Shown: positions 1-4,623 of the stretch, one piece after another
How positions within the stretch are numbered: the first letter of the stretch is position 1
Layout: each line of letters opens with the position of its first letter
Assembly: GCA_030630315.1 (NCBI GenBank)
Contig: DAOVNI010000095.1
Coordinates: forward strand, 1 to 6,594
Length of the DNA stretch: 6,594 nt
Origin: Phycisphaerae bacterium
Lineage (GTDB): Bacteria; Planctomycetota; Phycisphaerae; Sedimentisphaerales; Anaerobacaceae
Direction: 5' to 3'
The notes under the pieces: model-generated
Databases searched by the model: none
Told to the model about the DNA's origin: nothing
What the model saw: only the letters and a program-made list of their open reading frames with translations
Program-made: the position numbers and the translations under genes

Positions 1-12
1 CAAGACTGTTCT

Positions 13-52
13 GGGCGGAGCCATCCCCAAGCTGCGCTTGAGGCTGCCACCC
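13..52. repeat. imperfect intergenic inverted repeat
   Basis: CCCCAAGC (25-32) and GCTTGAGG (36-43) pair across a TGC loop with one G-T wobble. The outer arms GGGCGG (13-18) and CCACCC (47-52) also pair with one mismatch, leaving a small bulge at 21-24. The whole folds as one imperfect hairpin. It has no T-run after it, so it is not a standard terminator. Its position next to a second palindrome (65-95) suggests a dispersed intergenic repeat, but only one copy is visible here. Confidence 0.45.
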
Positions 53-64
53 GGTCGCTGAGAG

Positions 65-95
65 ACTGGATTCCTGCGAAAGTGGGAATGACAGT
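65..95. repeat. REP-like palindromic repeat (ATTCC...GGAAT type)
   Basis: ATTCC (70-74) pairs with GGAAT (85-89). The stem continues through two G-T wobbles and C77-G82 to close a GAAA tetraloop (78-81), and outer arms ACTG (65-68) and CAGT (92-95) extend it. Read in one frame it gives the residues DWIPAKVGMT, close to the DWIPAFAGMT pattern that widespread bacterial intergenic repeats give when translated by mistake. Neisseria dRS3 elements share the ATTCC-GGAAT arms, though kinship is not shown. It lies in the presumed 3' region of an unseen upstream gene. Confidence 0.6.
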
Positions 96-117
96 GCGAC
101 AGCAGACTGGAGTATGC

Positions 118-145
118 CCCCACAGTTATGTGTGGGGTTTTATTT
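118..145 (+). terminator. rho-independent terminator of an upstream gene
   Basis: The arms CCCCACA (118-124) and TGTGGGG (131-137) form a perfect 7-bp stem with loop GTTATG, followed directly by TTTTATTT (138-145). On the opposite strand the hairpin is not followed by a T-run, so it acts for + strand transcription. It probably ends a transcript entering from the left of the window and isolates rnr from it. Confidence 0.75.
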
Positions 146-215
146 CAGATAAATCCGGCGCTCAGTCGATATAGAAATCGGTTGGGCGTTTTCTTGTTTT
201 TTGCAGATTGGTCAA

Positions 216-2417
216 ATGGCTGAAATTTTCAAAAGAAAAATAGTTAAGTTATTGAAGCATACTGATTACGCACCGCTGAAACTTTCACAATTAGCCAAGG
301 TATTAGGTGTAAGTTCGGAAGATTATGCGCAGTTCAAATCGGCTTTTGAGGAGCTTCGTCAGGCCGGGCACGTGGTAGTGGGTGGGAGGAATTTGATTAG
401 CCTGCCCTCGATGTCTGGCCGAATTATAGGGACATTCAGGGCCAATCCTAAAGGATTTGGGTTCATAACACCTCTCGAACCCCATTTGCACGGTGATTTA
501 TTTATACCGCCGAGCGCAACAGGCGAGGCAATGACGGGCGATATCGTTGCCGCCAAGGTTGTAAAAAAAGGTAAACGCGGCGGACAGATGCGGTACAGCG
601 GCAAAGTGGTGGAGATTCTTGAGCGAGCACAAAATAGATTCGTCGGCGCTTTATTAAAAGGGCCCGAAGGATGGATTGTTCAGCCGGACGGGACGAGCTT
701 TTTCGAGCTGATTTCTGTTGATGATGTCGGCGCAAAAGGGGCCAGGCAGAAGGACAAGGTTGTGGTCGAAATACTTTCGTATCCGACGGAAAAATATCTG
801 GCACGCGGGGTGATTATCGAGGTGCTCGGCAAAGCAGGGCGATATGAAAGCGAGATAAAGTCGATAATTCACCAGTTTCATTTGCCGAGCGAGTTTGATG
901 GCGATTGTATCGAGCAGGCGCGCGAGGCCGCTGCTGAGTTTAATGCCGAGCAACACGGCAGCCGAGAGGACATAACGGAAAAGGTGATTATCACGATTGA
1001 CCCGCCGGACGCGAAAGATTTTGACGATGCGATAAGTCTTGAGAAGGATTCCGAAGGGAACTGGGTCCTTGGCGTCCACATTGCAGATGTCAGTAATTTT
1101 GTGCCGGCGGATTCGCCGTTGGATACGGAAGCGAAAGATCGTGGAAACAGCGTTTATCTGCCGGGCAAGACGATTGCGATGCTGCCGGAGATTTTAAGTA
1201 ACGGTATATGCAGTCTTCAGCCCGGGCAGAAGCGGTTTGTTAAAAGTGTGTACTTGACTTACGACGACAATGGTAACGTTTTGTCTCGGCGCTTTGCTAA
1301 CTCTGTTATGCGTTCGGTGCAGCGATTGACTTACAAGGAAGCGGACAAGGCTTTGAAGGGGCGCGTCAAGGGAATTAAGCGGGAAGTGGTTGAGCTGCTG
1401 AAAAATATGGAGGCGCTCAGCCGAGTGATTGAAAGACGGCGAACAAAGAACGGAATGCTCCATCTTGATTTGCCGGAAACAGAATTGATAATGGATAAAT
1501 CGGGACGGGTTGTTGACGCTTGTCCCGCTGATGACAGCTATCCACATACGATAATCGAAATGTTTATGGTGGAGGCCAATGAGGCGGTGGCGTCAGTTCT
1601 GGACAGGCAGAATGTTGGCTTTATGCGGCGGATTCATCCTGAGCCGGATGCTTTGAGTATGAAAAATCTCGCCAAGCTCGTTAGGGCGTTTGGTTTTAGT
1701 CTGCCTCGGACTCCAGACCGTGCGGCGATACAGGATTTGTTGGCTGCTGTTAAGGGGGCTGATTGTTCCTTCGGCGTGAATTTGGCGGTACTGCGGAGTT
1801 TTGAGAAGGCCCAGTACGCGCCGCTGCATATCGGCCATTTTGCGCTGGCTTCGAGTAACTACTGTCATTTTACCAGCCCGATACGCAGGTATGCGGATTT
1901 ACTTGTTCATCGAGTTCTGGAATGCTATCTGCAGAAGCGGTCAGGTCCCAAGGAACAAGAACAGGATTTGGCTGAGATTGGAAAACACATTACTTTTACC
2001 GAGCAGCGTGCCGAGGACGCAGAAAAAGAGCTGACTACCGTTCTGATGCTTCAAATGTTGAGTGGTCACATCGGCGATGAACTTGACTGCGTGGTTACCG
2101 GCCTTGCGAGTTTTGGAGTATTCGTGCAGTCTCGAAAGTTTGGGATTGAAGGTCTTATACAGATGGGCGATTTGGGGCCGGACGAATGGAAATACAGCCC
2201 AAAGACCCAGTGTATTGTCGGACTACGTTCGGGGCGCAGCGTTCATTTGGGCCAGGCCATAAAAGTACGTATAATCTCGGTAAATGTCCCCGCCCGTCAG
2301 TTAAACGTGTCGCCTGTTGAGCCGTTGATTACAATCGGCGAAAAAGTAAAGACACACAAGCTTCCAAAGAAGCGTCAAAAAGGCCGGACCCGCAAGAGGT
2401 CAAAAAGAAGAAGGTAG
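216..2417 (+). CDS. rnr: ribonuclease R (3'-5' exoribonuclease, RNB family)
   Basis: This 733-residue protein is a processive 3'-5' exoribonuclease of the RNase II/R family, acting in the cytoplasm on structured RNA, rRNA fragments and mRNA decay intermediates. From the N-terminus there is a winged-helix segment (about 1-65), two cold-shock OB domains (the first, about 68-125, has PKGFGFITP), the RNB catalytic domain (about 245-565), an S1 domain (about 620-703) and a short Lys/Arg-rich tail. The metal-binding aspartates of the family are present as D262, D268, D270 and D271 in the motif IDPPDAKDFDD. The RNA-binding motif HFTSPIRRYADL starts at H551. E. coli RNase R is 813 residues; the difference is mainly the shorter tail. 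ATG 216 was chosen over an in-frame TTG at 201, although neither has a clear Shine-Dalgarno sequence. No convincing promoter is seen between the terminator at 145 and the start. The gene converges on the next one with an 11-bp gap. RNase R is preferred over RNase II because of the helix-turn-helix and the basic tail. Confidence 0.95.
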   Translation: MAEIFKRKIVKLLKHTDYAPLKLSQLAKVLGVSSEDYAQFKSAFEELRQAGHVVVGGRNLISLPSMSGRIIGTFRANPKGFGFITPLEPHLHGDLFIPPSATGEAMTGDIVAAKVVKKGKRGGQMRYSGKVVEILERAQNRFVGALLKGPEGWIVQPDGTSFFELISVDDVGAKGARQKDKVVVEILSYPTEKYLARGVIIEVLGKAGRYESEIKSIIHQFHLPSEFDGDCIEQAREAAAEFNAEQHGSREDITEKVIITIDPPDAKDFDDAISLEKDSEGNWVLGVHIADVSNFVPADSPLDTEAKDRGNSVYLPGKTIAMLPEILSNGICSLQPGQKRFVKSVYLTYDDNGNVLSRRFANSVMRSVQRLTYKEADKALKGRVKGIKREVVELLKNMEALSRVIERRRTKNGMLHLDLPETELIMDKSGRVVDACPADDSYPHTIIEMFMVEANEAVASVLDRQNVGFMRRIHPEPDALSMKNLAKLVRAFGFSLPRTPDRAAIQDLLAAVKGADCSFGVNLAVLRSFEKAQYAPLHIGHFALASSNYCHFTSPIRRYADLLVHRVLECYLQKRSGPKEQEQDLAEIGKHITFTEQRAEDAEKELTTVLMLQMLSGHIGDELDCVVTGLASFGVFVQSRKFGIEGLIQMGDLGPDEWKYSPKTQCIVGLRSGRSVHLGQAIKVRIISVNVPARQLNVSPVEPLITIGEKVKTHKLPKKRQKGRTRKRSKRRR

Positions 2418-2428
2418 TAAGCTCACAT

Positions 2429-3241
2429 CTAAACCCCCATTTGCTGTGGGAACTCGGTCTCTTCTTGTATCGTGGTGGTCTCGGAGACTGCTTTGACGCC
2501 AAAAAACAGATACCCCATCGCAATCAGCAGGTATATAAGCCATGCATACGGCAGATGAACACCAGCCAGACCGAGAACAGTTTTGAGTAGCACGCATGGC
2601 GTCACAGCTACTACTGCCAAACGAATCAAAGCAGCATAGGTGAGTGATACTCTGCACCATGAAGCAAACAGCAATCCTATGGCAGCGTATATGAGTGCCT
2701 GAACGATTCTATACGCATAAGAGCCCAGAAGGGCAAAGGGATATATTGTTATTACGAGAAACTTCCTGGCGATATGCAGCCAGCGCATTATACGGTCGCT
2801 ATCCAAAGCAAAATTTTTCACTTGTGTCAGATCGAACGTTCGCGTCTCAAATTTGCTTTGTCGCCATATTATATTAGTTTTGGTCAGCAAACAGATGGCA
2901 TTTGCGTCTTCGAACGATTCGATTGTTCCGGTAGTATCGATGACTGCTATGACATCGCCGTTTTCAGGGGCCTTGATGTAATACGGCTGGGGCTCTTCTA
3001 TCGATACTTCACCATCGGTGATTGTGATTTCGGGCACCTGTTTGACAACGGCAGGGGCCTCATTATAGATAAAGTCCGAAAAGCCCAGATGTATCTTAAC
3101 CATTGTAGGTATCCAGCAAACGGCCAGAAGCAACAGCAGGTACGCAAAGCCTACTCCTTTCCAGTATAAGCCCACTTCTCTATACAACTCTTTCGAGAAA
3201 AACGACAGAATCGGCACGTGAATAATAGAGAACTTCTTCAT
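2429..3241 (-). CDS. DUF1189-like integral membrane protein
   Basis: This is a 270-residue membrane protein of unknown function. One hydrophobic helix lies near the N-terminus (about 29-48). It is followed by a soluble region of about 110 residues that is probably outside the cytoplasm, with segments ITITDGEVSI, EPQPYYIK and VIAVIDTTG. Four more helices then lie at about 160-178, 179-196, 204-226 and 231-250. This one-plus-four layout, with a DG...PQPY...IDTTG middle region, matches my memory of the DUF1189 family; no search was run. A longer ORF begins at 3307, but M at 3241 (MKKFSIIHVP) is preferred. The longer start lies inside the predicted -10 box, and the 22 extra residues look unlike a membrane protein leader. 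A GAGG lies 11 nt upstream of ATG 3241, an average site at best. The gene is transcribed alone, divergent from hicB and convergent with rnr. Its neighbours do not explain its role. Confidence 0.8.
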   Translation of the reverse strand: MKKFSIIHVPILSFFSKELYREVGLYWKGVGFAYLLLLLAVCWIPTMVKIHLGFSDFIYNEAPAVVKQVPEITITDGEVSIEEPQPYYIKAPENGDVIAVIDTTGTIESFEDANAICLLTKTNIIWRQSKFETRTFDLTQVKNFALDSDRIMRWLHIARKFLVITIYPFALLGSYAYRIVQALIYAAIGLLFASWCRVSLTYAALIRLAVVAVTPCVLLKTVLGLAGVHLPYAWLIYLLIAMGYLFFGVKAVSETTTIQEETEFPQQMGV

Positions 3242-3305
3242 AATCCTGCGTACCTCAACTTGCTTGCTGCCACCGTTTGTATTCCAATCTAAGGACCGAG
3301 GGGCC

Positions 3306-3335
3306 ATTGTACGGAAGAATTTTCATAATTGCCAA
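3306..3335 (-). promoter_or_regulatory. predicted sigma70-type promoter for the DUF1189-like gene
   Basis: On the minus strand, TTGGCA (3330-3335, 5 of 6 to consensus) and TACAAT (3306-3311, 5 of 6) are separated by 18 bp. Transcription would start near 3299, giving a leader of about 58 nt before ATG 3241. This placement also rules against the alternative start at 3307. Confidence 0.55.
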
Positions 3336-3369
3336 CATAAACTTCGTATTTGCGATAGAATATTTAAGG

Positions 3370-3387
3370 AACATTCGGCGACATGTT
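3370..3387. promoter_or_regulatory. inverted repeat upstream of the hicB promoter, possible operator
   Basis: AACAT (3370-3374) and ATGTT (3383-3387) are 5-bp inverted arms around 8 bp. They sit just upstream of the -35 box at 3398 and run into a palindrome AATCGATT (3388-3395). The ATGTTA part of the right arm recurs at 3444-3449. A regulator site is possible, but arms this short also occur by chance. Confidence 0.25.
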
Positions 3388-3397
3388 AATCGATTTC

Positions 3398-3426
3398 TTG
3401 ACATTTGGCGGTGATTTTGCGATACT
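3398..3426 (+). promoter_or_regulatory. predicted sigma70-type promoter of hicBA-efp
   Basis: A perfect TTGACA (3398-3403) is followed after exactly 17 bp by GATACT (3421-3426, 4 of 6). The -10 box has an extended TG one base ahead of it (3418-3419). Transcription would begin near 3433, with a leader of about 48 nt. It is the only convincing promoter seen ahead of hicB, hicA and efp, so it probably drives all three. Confidence 0.65.
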
Positions 3427-3444
3427 TGTTTGGTGAATATGTAA

Positions 3445-3461
3445 TGTTAGCAACCATAACA
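3445..3461. promoter_or_regulatory. TGTTA-N7-TAACA inverted repeat in the hicB leader
   Basis: Perfect 5-bp arms TGTTA (3445-3449) and TAACA (3457-3461) lie between the predicted transcription start and the hicB ribosome binding site (AAGGA, 3470-3474, 6 nt before ATG). The position suits an operator for autoregulation or a weak leader hairpin. There is no direct proof, and the HicB here lacks an obvious DNA-binding domain. Confidence 0.3.
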
Positions 3462-3480
3462 ATCAAAGAAAGGAACATAA

Positions 3481-3708
3481 ATGAAAAAACAACATGCTTT
3501 TACCGCAATTATCGAACATGAAGTGGACGGATATACTGCCCTTTGCCCTGAACTTGACATTGCCAGTCAGGGCGATTCTGTGGAAGGGGCAAGGAAAAAC
3601 CTGATCGAAGCGATAGAATTGTTTTTTGAAGCTGCATCGGAAGCTGAGATACAAGAACGACTTCACGATGAAGTCTTCATTACTCGTCTGGAGGTGGCAG
3701 TTGGGTAG
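3481..3708 (+). CDS. hicB: HicB-family antitoxin (short form)
   Basis: This 75-residue protein matches the short HicB-like fold (UPF0150 type, a partial RNase H-like fold) that binds and silences the HicA toxin. The family pattern is visible: an N-terminal strand FTAIIEHEVDGYTALCPELD (residues 7-26), the SQGDSVEGARKNL turn-and-helix (29-41), a helix EAIELFFEAA, and a closing strand EVFITRLEVAVG. Many HicB proteins carry a C-terminal ribbon-helix-helix or helix-turn-helix domain for promoter binding. This one stops after the HicA-binding fold, so autoregulation by HicB alone is doubtful. Start ATG 3481 has AAGGA 6 nt upstream. The stop overlaps the start of hicA by 8 nt, which usually means translational coupling. 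The order is antitoxin first, opposite to E. coli hicAB. Confidence 0.9.
   Translation: MKKQHAFTAIIEHEVDGYTALCPELDIASQGDSVEGARKNLIEAIELFFEAASEAEIQERLHDEVFITRLEVAVG
3690..3694 (+). promoter_or_regulatory. ribosome binding site fixing a TTG start for hicA
   Basis: GGAGG lies inside the end of hicB, 6 nt before TTG 3701. No ATG or GTG is near, and the only upstream ATG in this frame (3626) lies deep within hicB. The strong Shine-Dalgarno sequence and the protein beginning MGRLRVFSG, typical of HicA relatives, decide the TTG start. Confidence 0.8.
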
Positions 3709-3928
3709 GCTGCGCGTATTCTCAGGAAAAGAAGTGTGTCAGCTTCTTAAGAAGCATGGTTTTGTCAATGTCCGTCATCGAGGAAGCCATGTTGTAATGC
3801 AGAAGAAGACCGAATCGTCAACGATAACCGTTCCCGTGCCTATTCATTTGGCTATACGGATTGGCACGCTCCAGTCGATAATACGGCAGTCAAAACTACC
3901 TCGCGAGCTATTCGAAGTACAGGAGTGA
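3701..3928 (+). CDS. hicA: HicA-family mRNA interferase toxin
   Basis: This 75-residue protein has the double-stranded RNA-binding-like fold of HicA, which cleaves mRNA independently of the ribosome and is blocked by HicB. A helix GKEVCQLLKKHGF (residues 9-21) leads to RHRGSHVVM, where H30 corresponds to the conserved catalytic histidine of the GSH motif. The second conserved block, VPVPIHLAIRIGTLQSIIRQ (44-63), ends in the family helix before a short tail. The length is normal and no key residue is missing, so the toxin looks intact. It begins at a TTG codon overlapping the hicB stop, with GGAGG 6 nt upstream. Its end carries AGGAG (3921-3925), the ribosome binding site of efp, whose ATG is 3 nt after the hicA stop. 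The toxin gene thus sits in one transcript with an important translation factor. Confidence 0.9.
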   Translation: MGRLRVFSGKEVCQLLKKHGFVNVRHRGSHVVMQKKTESSTITVPVPIHLAIRIGTLQSIIRQSKLPRELFEVQE

Positions 3929-3931
3929 AAA

Positions 3932-4495
3932 ATGAGAGCATCGGAGATGAGAAAAGGTCAGACCGTTAAGATAGATGGCAAGCTGTATGCAATTGTCGAT
4001 TATCAGCACGTCAAATTAGGCAAAGGCGGTGCGGTCTATCAGACAAAACTAAAGAGTCTGACTGACGGGTCAATTCAAAATGTTCGGCTGCGCTCGGAAG
4101 AAACGGTCGAAGAAGCATACCTGGATAAGGGCACATACGAATACCTATATTCAGCCGGAAGCGAACATGTGCTGATGGATACCAAGACGTACGACCAAAT
4201 CACCCTCGATGACGATGCGTTCGGCGATGGGTCGAAATATCTCAAGGCGAACGCTCGACTGCAGGTCAGTATGTACCAGGGCAGGCCGATTATAGTTACT
4301 CTGCCTATTACTGTGGATTTGAAAGTTACCAGTACTCCGCCGGAGATCAGGGGCGCGACGGCGACGAATCAGCCCAAGCCTGCAACGCTGGAAACGGGGT
4401 TTATCGTGCAAGTACCTCCTTTTATTAAAGTCGGTGACATTGTCCGTGTCGATACGCGCAGCGGGGAATACGTAACGAGAGTGAAGGATATGTGA
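3932..4495 (+). CDS. efp: translation elongation factor P
   Basis: This 187-residue EF-P binds between the P and E sites of the ribosome and helps peptide bond formation at proline runs. Three OB-like domains are seen: an N-terminal KOW-like domain (about 3-62), a middle domain (about 68-125) and a C-terminal domain (about 130-185). The C-terminal domain holds the family signature KPATLETGFIVQVPPFIKVG (149-168) and the ending VDTRSGEYVTRV. The tip loop reads HVKLGKGGA, with K31 at the place of E. coli K34, the residue that carries a modification in many species. The residue two before it, usually proline (PGKG), is leucine here. No modification gene such as epmA, epmB or earP is in the window. 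ATG 3932 has AGGAG 6 nt upstream. Expression probably comes from the hicB promoter, as no good internal promoter was found in hicA. Confidence 0.95.
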   Translation: MRASEMRKGQTVKIDGKLYAIVDYQHVKLGKGGAVYQTKLKSLTDGSIQNVRLRSEETVEEAYLDKGTYEYLYSAGSEHVLMDTKTYDQITLDDDAFGDGSKYLKANARLQVSMYQGRPIIVTLPITVDLKVTSTPPEIRGATATNQPKPATLETGFIVQVPPFIKVGDIVRVDTRSGEYVTRVKDM

Positions 4496-4585
4496 ATTAG
4501 TTGATTAGTGAATTAGAGGATTAGTATTGGGGTATCAGAGGATCAGGTTATCAGGTAGCAGGTTATCAGGGTATCCGGATATCAG
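4493..4585 (+). repeat. tract of degenerate 8-bp tandem units between efp and secA
   Basis: From the efp stop codon onward the sequence divides into 8-mers. They are TGAATTAG (4493), TTGATTAG (4501), TGAATTAG (4509), AGGATTAG (4517), a 6-bp break (4525-4530), GGTATCAG (4531), AGGATCAG (4539), GTTATCAG (4547), a 7-mer GTAGCAG (4555), GTTATCAG (4562), GGTATCCG (4570) and GATATCAG (4578). The consensus is about NNNATYAG, with two blocks ending ATTAG and ATCAG. Because 8 is not a multiple of 3, the TAG triplets of the first block fall in all three frames. No terminator-like hairpin is seen. The remaining 38 bp to secA hold two related 10-mers, CGCTGATGAA and CGCAGATACA (4597-4616). The function is unknown. 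Confidence 0.75.
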
Positions 4586-4623
4586 GAAATCTGGCACGCT
4601 GATGAACGCAGATACATAATATA

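Noticed and set aside
2..61. Possible C-terminal end of an upstream + strand gene (ends at TGA 59-61).
   Set aside because: The 19 residues fall on the inverted repeat at 13-52 and resemble no protein end I know; repeat-derived reading is the simpler explanation.
201..215. TTG at 201 as the start of rnr.
   Set aside because: ATG 216 is in the same frame, and the TTG has no Shine-Dalgarno sequence to favour it; the five extra residues add nothing recognisable.
654..1079. Long minus-strand open frames inside rnr, and similar ones opposite secA (for example 5674-6291).
   Set aside because: They lie antisense to well-supported conserved proteins, and their translations show no recognisable domain.
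3242..3307. Longer N-terminus of the DUF1189-like gene starting at 3307.
   Set aside because: That ATG overlaps the predicted -10 box, has no ribosome binding site and adds 22 polar residues before the natural MKKFSIIH start.
3626..3700. ATG 3626 as the hicA start.
   Set aside because: It would add 25 residues that only read hicB out of frame; GGAGG before TTG 3701 and the family N-terminus support the shorter form.
3854..3882. GATAAT (3877-3882) in hicA as a -10 box for a separate efp promoter.
   Set aside because: The hexamer 17 bp upstream (ATACGG) does not resemble a -35 box, and TTGGCA at 3861 is too close.
4493..4585. The 8-bp repeat tract as a CRISPR array or iteron origin.
   Set aside because: Units are only 8 bp with no spacers, and there is no rep gene, DnaA box cluster or cas gene nearby.
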